Origin: CBDFGK01 sp965247075
Lineage (GTDB): Bacteria > Pseudomonadota > Gammaproteobacteria > Pseudomonadales > Halieaceae
DNA length: 64,000 nt
NCBI GenBank assembly: GCA_965247075.1
Contig: CBDFGK010000003.1
Span: 806,001 to 870,000, forward strand
Reading direction: 5' to 3'
The position numbers and the translations under genes are program-made. Under the pieces are notes generated by a model, which saw nothing but the letters and a program-made list of their open reading frames with translations, did no database searches and was not told where the DNA came from. Numbering within the stretch: the first letter of the stretch is position 1; every line of letters starts with the position of its first letter. Below are positions 50,568 through 59,606 of the stretch, in pieces.

Positions 50568-51817
50568 GACCTGGGTATAAGCAGACCGAGGTAGGCGTCA
50601 TTCCTGACGATTGGGATGTCAAGACCATCGACCAAGTCGGTTTCGTTACAAGTGGCAAGAGACTCCCTCTTGGGAGTTCTCTGGTCGATTATCCGACGCC
50701 ACATCCATACATCCGCGTGACAGATATGAGGCGCGGAACGGTCTCTCTTTCTGATATCAAGTTCGTTCCGCAGAGTGTGTTCCCGGCGATTAGGAGATAC
50801 CGGGTTTTTCGAGATGACATCTTCATTTCCGTCGCGGGATCTCTTGGCATCGTCGGGAAGATTCCGAGCGAACTCGACGGCGCAAACCTGACCGAGAACG
50901 CGGACCGCATCACCGACATAACGTGCTCACAGGGTTTCCTGCTGCATGTTCTGATGTCTCCGCTGATTCAGAACACCATCGAAGCGATCCGCACCGTAGG
51001 TGCTCAACCGAAGCTTGCGCTCACCAGGATTCGCAAGTTCGCCGTTCCCCTCCCGCCAAGCGCAACCGAACAGCACGCAATCGCGACGGCATTGAACGAT
51101 GTGGACGCGCTGCTGGGCGGGCTGAATCGGCTCATCGCCAAGAAGCGCGACCTCAAACAGGCCGCCATGCAGCAGCTCCTCACGGGCGAGACCCGCCTCC
51201 CCGGTTTCGATGACGAGTGGAAAGTGCAGCGGTTGGGAGAGGCCGCGGAACTGAATCGCGTGAACGTCGTTCCAGCAAGCCAACCCAATCAACAATTCGT
51301 ACATTTCAGTTTGCCGGCTTTCGATGAGGGAACGAGTGCACAAGTCGAGCCTGGTTCTGCCATAGGGAGCAACAAGTTCCAGGTTCCTCCCAATGCTGTC
51401 TTGGTCTCCAAGTTGAATCCGCGCATTCCCAGAATCTGGGCACCGGAAATCATTCCGCAAAACGCATGTGCATCGACCGAGTGGTTGGTGCTGACGCCAC
51501 GGGAAGGAACAGTTCGGGCGTTCCTCTTCGTGCTTTGCTCCTCCGCTGACTTTTGCCAACAGATGGAGTTGGCTGCGACGGGTACGACAGGGAGTCACCA
51601 GAGAATCAACCCGAATACGGCGCTGGATATTCACGTCGCAGCGCCCGCTGACCCGACAGAACAAACCGCTATCGCCGCCGTCCTGTCCGACATGGATGCC
51701 GAGCTGTCCGCCCTGGAAGCCCGCCGCGACAAGACCCGCGACCTCAAGCAGGCGATGATGCAGGAGCTGCTCACCGGCAAGACGCGGCTCGTGACCCCCG
51801 AGGTGGCCCATGCCTGA
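50558..51817 (+). CDS. hsdS: type I restriction-modification specificity subunit HsdS
   Basis: A 419-residue specificity subunit with two target-recognition domains. The first begins YKQTEVGVIPDDWDVKTI, and each recognition domain ends with a conserved helix: LPPSATEQHAIATALNDVDA then LKQAAMQQLLTGETRLPGF, and later DPTEQTAIAAVLSDMDAELS then LKQAMMQELLTGKTRL. The repeated helices form the spacer that sets the gap of a bipartite site. The target sequence cannot be predicted. It overlaps hsdM by 10 and hsdR by 8 bases. Confidence 0.95.
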   Translation: MEVRPGYKQTEVGVIPDDWDVKTIDQVGFVTSGKRLPLGSSLVDYPTPHPYIRVTDMRRGTVSLSDIKFVPQSVFPAIRRYRVFRDDIFISVAGSLGIVGKIPSELDGANLTENADRITDITCSQGFLLHVLMSPLIQNTIEAIRTVGAQPKLALTRIRKFAVPLPPSATEQHAIATALNDVDALLGGLNRLIAKKRDLKQAAMQQLLTGETRLPGFDDEWKVQRLGEAAELNRVNVVPASQPNQQFVHFSLPAFDEGTSAQVEPGSAIGSNKFQVPPNAVLVSKLNPRIPRIWAPEIIPQNACASTEWLVLTPREGTVRAFLFVLCSSADFCQQMELAATGTTGSHQRINPNTALDIHVAAPADPTEQTAIAAVLSDMDAELSALEARRDKTRDLKQAMMQELLTGKTRLVTPEVAHA

Positions 51818-54800
51818 GCAACCGCGCTCCGAGCGCAAGACGCAGAACCGCGTCATCGCCCTCTTCACCGACCCGGCGCGAGCGGACTGCCTCGGCTACC
51901 GCTACCTCGGTGAGTGGAACCAGCGGGACAACAACCGCTGCATCGAGACCGAGATCCTCCGCAACAATCTGACCGCGCGCGGCTACTCCGCCGCCCACAT
52001 CTCCGCCGCCCTGCAGAAGCTGGAGAGGGATGCCGACTCGACGGGTATCACGCTCTACCAGGCCAACCTGCGCACCTACCAACTCCTGCACTACGGCGTG
52101 CCGGTACAGATCGCTGCCGGGAAGGCGCACGAGACGGTGCACCTGATTGACTGGGAGCACCCGGAGAACAATGACTTCGCGCTGGCCGAGGAGGTGACGC
52201 TCAAGGATGACGGTTACCCGCGGCGGCCCGACCTCGTGCTCTACATCAATGGCCTCGCCATCGCCGTGATCGAGCTCAAGCGCAACTCGGTGGAGTTGGC
52301 CGACGGGGTGCGACAGCTCATCACCAATCAGGAGGATATCTTTAGCAAGGGTTTCTTCAGCACCGTGCAGCTCGTGCTGGCGGGCAGTGACTCGCAAGGG
52401 CTGCGCTATGGCACCACCGGCACGCCGGAACAGTTCTTCGTGGCGTGGAAAGACGAAGAGGCAGATGGCGCTCCACCCGCGGCCGGAGCACTGCTCGACC
52501 GGCCGCTGGCGCAACTCTGCAACAAAATCCGACTGCTTGACCTGCTCCGCAACTTCATCATCTTCGACGCCGACCAGAAGAAGGTGCCGCGGCCGCACCA
52601 GTTTTTCGGCGTCAAGGCCGCACAGAAGCGCATCGCCAAGCGCGAAGGTGGCGTCATCTGGCATACCCAGGGCAGCGGCAAGAGCATCCTGATGGTGCTG
52701 ATTGCCAAGTGGTTGCTCGAGCACGACCCCAACGCTCGTATCCTCGTCATCACCGACCGCGACGAGCTGGACAAGCAGATTGAGGGCGTGATGAAGAACT
52801 CAAACGTCGTTGGCGCAGAGTCTCCATCGCCGCGCATCACGTCGCGGGCGGAGTTCGTAGACAAGCTCGGGGCGGCCACGCCGCGCCTGTTGTGCGCGCT
52901 GGTCCACAAGTTCGACCCAGCCGACCTCAAGGGTGAACCCCCGCCCGTGACCGGGCGCTTCTATGTGTTCGTAGACGAGTGCCACCGCACCCAGGGCGGC
53001 GGCATGAACAAGCAGATGAAGCGCTGGCTGGAGGGCGCGATCTTCATCGGCTTCACGGGCACACCGCTGCTGCGCAAGGACAAGCTGATGACCCGGGACG
53101 TCTTCGGCACCTACATCCACACCTACAAGTTCCACGAGGGAGTTGCGGACGGCGTCATCCTGGACCTCAAGTACGAGGCCCGCGACGTGCCGCAGCGGCT
53201 GACTTCGCAGGAAGCGATTGACCAATGGTTCGAGCAGAAGACCAAGGGCCTCAACAACTTCCAGAAGGCCATTGTGCGCAAGACCTGGGCAACGCTCGAA
53301 AAACTCATGAGTGCAGGCGAGCGCAAGCAGCGCATCATCGCCGACATCATTGAGGACTTCAGCCTCAAGCCGCGATTAAACAACAACCGTGGCACGGCGC
53401 TCCTGGTGGCCGCCTCGATCTACGATGCGTGTCACTACTTCCGGCTGCTACAGAACACGAACTTCGGCCCTTACTGCGGGATCATCACCTCGTACGAGCC
53501 GAACCACAATTTGATCTCGCGCGAGCCTGCCAACAGCGATGAGCGCTACAAGTTCGACACCTACACGCAGCACGTCCTTGAGAGGAACCAGACCACCAAG
53601 CAGTACGAAGACGAAGCCAAGCGCTGCTTTATTGACGAGCCGGCAAACATGAAGTTGCTGATCGTCGTCAGCAAGCTGCTGACCGGCTTCGATGCACCGA
53701 GCTGCACATACGTCTATCTTGACAACGAGTTGCGCGACCACAATCTGTTCCAAGCCATCTGCCGTACCAACCGTCTCGATGGCGACGACAAGGACTACGG
53801 CCACATCGTCGACTTCAAGGAGCTGTTCGGCGATGTGCAGCAGGCCATCGCTGTCTACAACTCAGACGAGCTGGACACCGAAGAGGGGTGTAGCGGCGAC
53901 AACAACGTTCACCTCAAGGATTACCTGGAAGAGGGCAAAAAGAAACTCGACGACGCTCACGAGTCGCTGCGCTATCTGTGTGAGCCTGTGGCGCCACCGC
54001 GCGAGGTGGAGCAGTACCTGCACTACTTCTGCGGCGACGCCGCCAACCCGAACGCACTGAACGAAACCGAGGCACTGCGGGTATCGCTCTACAAGGCCGT
54101 CGCGGTCTTTGTCCGCGCCTTCGCGGCGATCGCACAGGACCTCACCGAAGCCGGGTATTCCGACGCAGAAGCGGCTGCGCTGCAGAAGGATGTCGCGTTC
54201 TACGGCGAAATTCGCTCAGCGATCAAGAAGCACTCGGGTGAGGAACTCGACATCAAGCCCTACGAGGCTGACATGCGCCACCTGATCAACACCTACATTC
54301 AGGCCGACCCGACGGCCGAGCTGGGTGACCTGAGCGAGATGTCGCTGACCGAGCTCATTATCGAAACCGGAATCCACGACGCCATCGCTCGGAAGCTCAA
54401 CGAGCAGGGCAAGCTCTCGAATAACGCCATCGCCGCAGGGATCATCAACAACGTCCGCAAGACCATCATCCGCGACCAGCTCACGGACCCGCGGTTCTAC
54501 AAGCAGATGTCAAAGCTTCTCGAAGACCTCATCAAGCAAGATCGCGCGAATACGGCGGACTACAAGGAATTTTTGCGGAAGGCTGAGGCACTGGTTAAGC
54601 AGCTGGCAGGGGAGCAACCCGATGAGGGCGTACCCGCGCCACTACGCGGCAAGCGAGAGGCGATAGTGATCTACAACAACCTCCCGCAGATACTGGTGGC
54701 AGCGCGGGATGGGGCTAGCGCCGTGGCTGACCCTCACGCCGATTACGGGGATAAACTCGTCAAGTTGACATTGAAGATCGACCGCGTGATGCGCGAGCAG

Positions 54801-54932
54801 GCACCCGCAGGCTGGAAGGGCGACCAAGCACGCGAAGCGCAGGTGCTGAATGCGTTGTTCCCGCTGCTCAACCGTGACCGCGAGGCCACCCGCGAGCTCT
54901 TCGAACTTATCAAGAACCAGCCGGGCTACTGA
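51810..54932 (+). CDS. hsdR: type I restriction endonuclease subunit HsdR
   Basis: A 1040-residue motor/nuclease subunit. The N-terminal nuclease has the PD-(D/E)xK set in RRPDLVLYINGLAIAVIELK (D141, E155, K157). The superfamily 2 translocase follows with Walker A HTQGSGKSILMVL (about 285-297), DECHRTQGG as the DEAD-like box, IGFTGTPLL, and later LLTGFDAP and CRTNRLDGDDKDYG. It cuts DNA after translocation when the site is unmethylated. All catalytic motifs look intact, so the system may be functional. Confidence 0.95.
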   Translation: MPEQPRSERKTQNRVIALFTDPARADCLGYRYLGEWNQRDNNRCIETEILRNNLTARGYSAAHISAALQKLERDADSTGITLYQANLRTYQLLHYGVPVQIAAGKAHETVHLIDWEHPENNDFALAEEVTLKDDGYPRRPDLVLYINGLAIAVIELKRNSVELADGVRQLITNQEDIFSKGFFSTVQLVLAGSDSQGLRYGTTGTPEQFFVAWKDEEADGAPPAAGALLDRPLAQLCNKIRLLDLLRNFIIFDADQKKVPRPHQFFGVKAAQKRIAKREGGVIWHTQGSGKSILMVLIAKWLLEHDPNARILVITDRDELDKQIEGVMKNSNVVGAESPSPRITSRAEFVDKLGAATPRLLCALVHKFDPADLKGEPPPVTGRFYVFVDECHRTQGGGMNKQMKRWLEGAIFIGFTGTPLLRKDKLMTRDVFGTYIHTYKFHEGVADGVILDLKYEARDVPQRLTSQEAIDQWFEQKTKGLNNFQKAIVRKTWATLEKLMSAGERKQRIIADIIEDFSLKPRLNNNRGTALLVAASIYDACHYFRLLQNTNFGPYCGIITSYEPNHNLISREPANSDERYKFDTYTQHVLERNQTTKQYEDEAKRCFIDEPANMKLLIVVSKLLTGFDAPSCTYVYLDNELRDHNLFQAICRTNRLDGDDKDYGHIVDFKELFGDVQQAIAVYNSDELDTEEGCSGDNNVHLKDYLEEGKKKLDDAHESLRYLCEPVAPPREVEQYLHYFCGDAANPNALNETEALRVSLYKAVAVFVRAFAAIAQDLTEAGYSDAEAAALQKDVAFYGEIRSAIKKHSGEELDIKPYEADMRHLINTYIQADPTAELGDLSEMSLTELIIETGIHDAIARKLNEQGKLSNNAIAAGIINNVRKTIIRDQLTDPRFYKQMSKLLEDLIKQDRANTADYKEFLRKAEALVKQLAGEQPDEGVPAPLRGKREAIVIYNNLPQILVAARDGASAVADPHADYGDKLVKLTLKIDRVMREQAPAGWKGDQAREAQVLNALFPLLNRDREATRELFELIKNQPGY

Positions 54933-55648
54933 TGGCGGAGACGATTCGGATCAGCGACATCACCATCGTCGTAACGCGCAAGAACATCAAGCACGTCCAC
55001 CTGTCGGTGCACCCACCCAGCGGACGCGTCACGCTTGTCGCGCCTGAGGAGACGCGCCCTGCAGTGGCCCGAGCCTATGCTGTGTCCAGGATTGGTTGGA
55101 TTCGCGATAAACAGAAGAAACTACGTGAGCAGGCGCGCGAGACAACCCGGCAGTTTGTCGAGCGGGAGAGCCACTACCTCTGGGGCCGGCGATATCTCCT
55201 TTCCATCGCCGAAGAGGATGCGAAGCCCTCCGTCCAACTCAGTCACCGCAAAATCACACTTACCGTGCGCCCCGGTAGCAGCACGGCTAAACGGGAACAA
55301 GTTATCCACGAATGGCACAAGGCGTTACTGCATGAGGCCGTCCCCTCGCTCATACAAAAGTGGGAAGCGAAGCTCGGCGTGACGGTGTCCGGGTACTTCC
55401 TTCAGCGTATGAAGACGAAGTGGGGCAGCTGCAACCACAAAGCGAGGCACATCCGACTCAACACTGAACTCGTCAAAAAGCCGAAGAATTTACTCGAATA
55501 CGTCATCGTGCACGAAACGGCCCACCTTATCGAGCCCACGCACAGTGACCGGTTCATCGCAACTCTTCAGGAGCATTACCCGTCTTGGCGCGAAGCTCGT
55601 GCTGAACTCAACGAACTCCCACTGAGCGCGGAGACGTGGAAGTATTGA
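54932..55648 (+). CDS. YgjP-like M48-type metallopeptidase
   Basis: A 238-residue DUF45/YgjP-family protein. The zinc site reads VIVHETAHLIEPTHSDRF (HExxH with a third histidine), preceded by TKWGSCNHKARHIRLNTELV, the family's fingerprint. Its ATG overlaps the hsdR stop, so it is the fourth gene of the operon. Such genes often accompany type I restriction loci; a role in processing HsdR or limiting self-damage is an inference. The end of the island repeat starts 31 bases past its stop. Confidence 0.88.
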   Translation: MAETIRISDITIVVTRKNIKHVHLSVHPPSGRVTLVAPEETRPAVARAYAVSRIGWIRDKQKKLREQARETTRQFVERESHYLWGRRYLLSIAEEDAKPSVQLSHRKITLTVRPGSSTAKREQVIHEWHKALLHEAVPSLIQKWEAKLGVTVSGYFLQRMKTKWGSCNHKARHIRLNTELVKKPKNLLEYVIVHETAHLIEPTHSDRFIATLQEHYPSWREARAELNELPLSAETWKY

Positions 55649-55679
55649 TTGTGCATAGACAAACTCCCAACACCGGAAG

Positions 55680-55880
55680 TTTGATGCTGGCCGATGGCAA
55701 CGCTGAACTGACCGCCGCACTGGGGCTGGAATTGGACGGCAGCGGTTTTGGCATGGGCACGCGCAGCCAGCGCTATGCCATGATTGTTGAAGATGGCACT
55801 GTCACCCACCTCAATATAGAACCCGCTGGTGACATTGACGTCAGCTCCGCAGAAACCATGATGGAGCTGCTGTAGGCGAT
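55680..55880. repeat. 201-bp direct repeat, right copy (peroxiredoxin 3' end)
   Basis: Identical to 46934-47134. It encodes the last 64 residues of the peroxiredoxin in frame (LMLADGNAELTAALGLEL onward) with the stop, but no start of its own beyond a chance codon at 55636, so it is not a gene. Confidence 0.97.
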
Positions 55881-55897
55881 AATTGCCGCCGGTAAAT

Positions 55898-57280
55898 TCA
55901 GGTCAGCGACAGGAAGCAGACAGTGGCTACCACCAATACTCCCAACAAATTAAGCACAAAACCTTCCCGCACCATGCGCTGCACACTCACTTTGCCACTG
56001 CCGTAAACCACGGTGTTAGGAGCAGTTGCCACCGGTAACATAAAGGCGCAACTGGCGGTCATGGCTGCGGGTACCATCAAGATCTCCGGCTCAATCCCGG
56101 CCGCCAGGGCTGCCGCCGCGAGTATTGGCATCAGCAGAGCGGTGCTGGCAGTATTACTGGTTGTTTCCGTCAGGAAGGTGACTACCAGGCAAATCATGCC
56201 TATCAGCGTCCAGATCGGCAGGTAGTTCATGGCCGCCAGCCATTCTCCCAGTAACAAGCTGAGCCCCGAACTCACAAACCCTTTGGCCAGGCAAATACCA
56301 CCGGAGAACAGCAAAAGTACCCCCCAGGGAATGGTCACTGCCCGCTCCCAGTTCAATAGCCGGCCGCCTTTACCATCGGAGATCACAAACATAACAACCA
56401 CCGCCAGCAAGGCAACCGAGGCATCGTTGGCGGCGGGCAGGTTCAGCCAGCCACTCCAGCCGCCGAAGGGCTCGGTGCGTGTAATCCAGGCCAGGGCGGT
56501 GGCACCGAACACCAGCATTACCCGCTTTTCCTCGGTACGCCAGAGACCCTGCTGTGGTAATTGAACATTACTACTGCCATGCAGGTGGCGGGTCAGCCAC
56601 AGGCCCATTAAGGGCACCATAATAAGAACCACTGGCAGTCCCCAGCTCATCCACGTCAGGAAGCTGATAGCGTTGCCGGTGCTCTCCTGGTAAATTTGCA
56701 TGAACAACAGATTGGGTGGTGTGCCGATAGGCGTAGCGATACCGCCCACACTGGCTGCATAGGCAAGCCCCAGCAGTAACGGGATCGCCAACTGCTCTCC
56801 ATCGAGCTTTTCCAGCACCGCCATAGCCACCGGCAGCAGCATCAGTGTGGTTGCCGTATTGGAAATCCACATGCTCAATACCGCAGACGCCGCCATAAAA
56901 CCGAACACCAGGCGGCGATCGCTGTGACTGCCAAACAGATGCACCATAGCCAGCGCTATACGGCGGTGAGCGCCACTGTGTTCCATTGCCCTGGAGAGAA
57001 TGAAGCCGCCCAGCAATAACAGGATCAACGGACTGCCATAGGCCTGACCCACCTGCGCCGGCGTCAATATGCCTACCAGAGGGAAAACCGCCAGCGGCAG
57101 CAACGAGGTCACCGGAATAGGCACCGGTTCAAAGATCCACCAGATCACGCACCAGACGGCAATCAGCGCGGTGATGGCAATCTGCTCGGACATGCCCAGC
57201 CGGTAGAGACTGATGGCTGCCAACACTGCCAGCAGGGGGCCGACATAGAGAGCCAAAACTCGAACAGGATGCGTTTTCAC
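55898..57280 (-). CDS. DASS/SLC13-family sodium-coupled anion transporter
   Basis: A 460-residue membrane protein with eleven or more helices and the SLC13 repeat pattern: an SNTATTLMLLP motif near residue 145 and TETTSNTASTALLMPI near 375 are the paired Na+/substrate-binding loops. Substrates of this family include succinate, citrate or sulfate; which applies here is not visible. The start is a GTG at 57280 that overlaps the stop of an upstream fragment (GTGA), indicating a former operon. The right island repeat lies 17 bases past its stop. Confidence 0.9.
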   Translation of the reverse strand: MKTHPVRVLALYVGPLLAVLAAISLYRLGMSEQIAITALIAVWCVIWWIFEPVPIPVTSLLPLAVFPLVGILTPAQVGQAYGSPLILLLLGGFILSRAMEHSGAHRRIALAMVHLFGSHSDRRLVFGFMAASAVLSMWISNTATTLMLLPVAMAVLEKLDGEQLAIPLLLGLAYAASVGGIATPIGTPPNLLFMQIYQESTGNAISFLTWMSWGLPVVLIMVPLMGLWLTRHLHGSSNVQLPQQGLWRTEEKRVMLVFGATALAWITRTEPFGGWSGWLNLPAANDASVALLAVVVMFVISDGKGGRLLNWERAVTIPWGVLLLFSGGICLAKGFVSSGLSLLLGEWLAAMNYLPIWTLIGMICLVVTFLTETTSNTASTALLMPILAAAALAAGIEPEILMVPAAMTASCAFMLPVATAPNTVVYGSGKVSVQRMVREGFVLNLLGVLVVATVCFLSLT

Positions 57281-57453
57281 AGTCGCTTCGCCAGCGGTAC
57301 TCGAATAATGCGGTCACCGGTAAAGGAACCAATAAAGAGATACCCGTCAACTGCTACCGCCGGCATGGCATCCTCAGCAGCGGTAGCCAGGCGCTGGGCA
57401 GGCACCGTCGCCTGGGTAATCAATATCCGTTGGCCTGCCAATCGCTGTTGCAT
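57277..57453 (-). pseudogene. C-terminal remnant upstream of the DASS gene
   Basis: A 58-residue frame, ending AVDGYLFIGSFTGDRIIRVP and LAKRL, whose stop overlaps the DASS GTG start. The last 30 residues look like the final blade of a beta-propeller protein; the first part does not look like a natural N-terminus, and a stop codon lies 3 codons upstream. It is probably the end of a gene whose front was lost, perhaps at the hairpin repeat about 50 bases further on. Confidence 0.45.
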
Positions 57454-57504
57454 TGCCGTTCACCGCGTTCAATGTGGGGCCGAATTCATTCGGCCTCAAG
57501 ATAT

Positions 57505-57530
57505 GGGGTCAGAGTCTGAACTCTGACCCC
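57505..57530. repeat. GGGGTCAGAGT hairpin upstream of moaA
   Basis: GGGGTCAGAGT (57505-57515), a CTGA loop, and ACTCTGACCCC (57520-57530) form a perfect 11-bp stem. The arms are the shortest intact form of the repeat also found at 17166 and 26494. Confidence 0.9.
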
Positions 57531-57601
57531 GGCCTGGTCAACGGCGAGTCGAATTTATCAACCCTATCGGTACCCGGTAATACGCAGTAGAATCCATAGC
57601 T

Positions 57602-58606
57602 ATGAGTAATTTACCCAATCAACTGGTGGACCGGTTTGGTCGCACCGTCGATTATGTCCGGCTGTCAGTTACAGATCGTTGCGACTTTCGCTGTGTTTAT
57701 TGCATGGCTGCGGATATGCAATTTGTACCGCGCGCTGAAGTGCTCAGCCTGGAAGAGTTGTTTAGCCTGGGCCAGACTTTTACCCAACTGGGTGTAAAGA
57801 AAATCCGCCTGACTGGTGGCGAACCGCTAATACGCCACAACATCATGTACCTTATTGAGCGGCTGGGCCAACTCGACGGCCTCGAAGAACTGACACTTAC
57901 CACCAACGGTTCACAGTTGGAACGGTTGGCCGCCCCCCTGTATAAGGCCGGCGTGCGGCGTATCAACATCAGCCTGGACAGCCTGGACCCTGACAAATTC
58001 AAGCGTATTACCCGCACTGGCAAGCTGCAGAACGTACAGGCAGGTATAGAGGCAGCACTCGCAGCCGGCTTTCGCGTCAAGCTCAACGCGGTCATTCTCA
58101 AGGGCCGCAATGAAGACGAGATCATGGACCTGGTCGAATACAGCATGGCTAGGGGACTGGATATCGCCTTTATTGAGGAAATGCCACTGGGGCTTATCGA
58201 TGACCATGATCGGGCCCTCAGCTTCTGTTCCAGTGACGAGGTACGGGACATCATTGAGCAGCGCTATCAACTATCGGCCAGCGCTGTCACCACCAGCGGA
58301 CCTTCGCGCTACTACACTCTTGATGACAGCGGCTACAGCAACCGCATCGGTTTTATTTCACCCCACAGCCACAATTTTTGTCATCTGTGCAATCGCGTAC
58401 GCGTCACCGTCGAAGGGCGCTTGTTATTATGCCTGGGCAATGAATACTCAAGCGATTTGCGTGCGGTGCTGCGCGACCCGGCGGCAGGGCCAGAAGCACT
58501 CAAACAGGCCGTGGTTGCAGCAATGGACCTGAAGCCTGAAAAGCACCACTTTGACCTCAGCGCGGAGCCCGATATCGTCCGCTTTATGAATATGACAGGA
58601 GGCTGA
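57602..58606 (+). CDS. moaA: GTP 3',8-cyclase MoaA
   Basis: A 334-residue radical SAM enzyme that starts molybdenum cofactor synthesis by rearranging GTP. The SAM [4Fe-4S] cysteines are in TDRCDFRCVYCM (C27, C31, C34); the C-terminal cluster is in NFCHLCNRVRVTVEGRLLLC. The chain ends GG, the tail known to be needed for catalysis. The molybdopterin oxidoreductase at the window end would use the cofactor. moxR-like ATPase follows 11 bases later on the same strand. Confidence 0.96.
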   Translation: MSNLPNQLVDRFGRTVDYVRLSVTDRCDFRCVYCMAADMQFVPRAEVLSLEELFSLGQTFTQLGVKKIRLTGGEPLIRHNIMYLIERLGQLDGLEELTLTTNGSQLERLAAPLYKAGVRRINISLDSLDPDKFKRITRTGKLQNVQAGIEAALAAGFRVKLNAVILKGRNEDEIMDLVEYSMARGLDIAFIEEMPLGLIDDHDRALSFCSSDEVRDIIEQRYQLSASAVTTSGPSRYYTLDDSGYSNRIGFISPHSHNFCHLCNRVRVTVEGRLLLCLGNEYSSDLRAVLRDPAAGPEALKQAVVAAMDLKPEKHHFDLSAEPDIVRFMNMTGG

Positions 58607-58617
58607 CAGAACCTGCC

Positions 58618-59553
58618 GTGCAATCTTTGGATTTTCCCCAGCTCGCCTCCATTGAGGCCATTGAGGCCGGTTTCGAGTCACGCGGTTATATCTGTAGTTC
58701 TGAGATTGCGACAGCGGTATTTCTCGCCTATCAATTGCGCAAACCCATCCTGGTGGAAGGCCCTCCCGGGGTGGGTAAAACCGAGCTGGCAAAGACCACT
58801 TCCGAGTTGCTGAATGTGCCGCTGATTCGCCTGCAGTGCTATGAAGGCCTGGATGAAGCCAAGGCCCTCTACGAGTGGAAATACGGCAAGCAATTACTCT
58901 ATACACAGGTATTGAAGGAAAAACTGGGCGATTTGCTGCACGGCGCCAAAGGCCTCGCTGAGTCGGTGGAGCGCCTGCATCAGTTTGGCGATATTTTTTA
59001 CTCAGAGGATTTTCTGGAGCCGCGACCACTGCTTAAAGCCATGCACCAGCCAAGGGGCGCTATCCTGTTGATAGACGAAGTCGACAAATCGGATTATGAA
59101 TTTGAGTCCCTGCTGCTGGAGATACTCTCCGACTATCAGGTCTCCATTCCCGAAATTGGTACGGTCAAGGCGACCACCGCACCCATGGTATTCCTGACCA
59201 GCAACAACACGCGTGACATCTCCGATGCGCTCAAGCGCCGCTGCCTGCACCTGTATATACCCTTCCCCACCCTTGCGCTGGAAGAGCGCATTGTGCGCAA
59301 CCGGGTGCCGGATGTCGATGAACACCTGCGCCGGCAACTGGTCGGTTTTGTCCACTCGCTGCGCCAGTTGGATCTGAAGAAGGTGCCCGCCATTAGTGAA
59401 ACCATCGATTGGGCGCGCAGCCTGCTGCTGTTGCATGCAGACCACCTCGATGAAGAGGTGATTCGCAATACACTCAATGTCTTGCTGAAATTTCAGGAAG
59501 ATATAGACGCAGCCGGTTCCGAAATCCGCAGCCTCATTAGCAAACGCGACTGA
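58618..59553 (+). CDS. MoxR-family AAA ATPase
   Basis: A 311-residue AAA+ ATPase of the MoxR/CoxD group. Walker A is GPPGVGKTEL (about residues 46-55), Walker B LLIDEVDKSD, sensor 1 FLTSNNTRD, and the arginine-containing lid follows. Members act as chaperones for metal-enzyme assembly, usually with a von Willebrand A-type partner, which is not next to it here. The start is a GTG at 58618, 11 bases after moaA, so a link with molybdoenzyme maturation is plausible. Confidence 0.9.
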   Translation: MQSLDFPQLASIEAIEAGFESRGYICSSEIATAVFLAYQLRKPILVEGPPGVGKTELAKTTSELLNVPLIRLQCYEGLDEAKALYEWKYGKQLLYTQVLKEKLGDLLHGAKGLAESVERLHQFGDIFYSEDFLEPRPLLKAMHQPRGAILLIDEVDKSDYEFESLLLEILSDYQVSIPEIGTVKATTAPMVFLTSNNTRDISDALKRRCLHLYIPFPTLALEERIVRNRVPDVDEHLRRQLVGFVHSLRQLDLKKVPAISETIDWARSLLLLHADHLDEEVIRNTLNVLLKFQEDIDAAGSEIRSLISKRD

Positions 59554-59606
59554 TTCTCCAGTCGCGGATCGCTCAATTGGTACCGGCTTTGCAGTAAATT
59601 TGCTCT

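Noticed and set aside
59545..59566. Terminator hairpin at the end of the MoxR gene
   Set aside because: CGCGACTG pairs with CAGTCGCG, but there is no T-run and the stem covers the stop codon, so termination is not supported.
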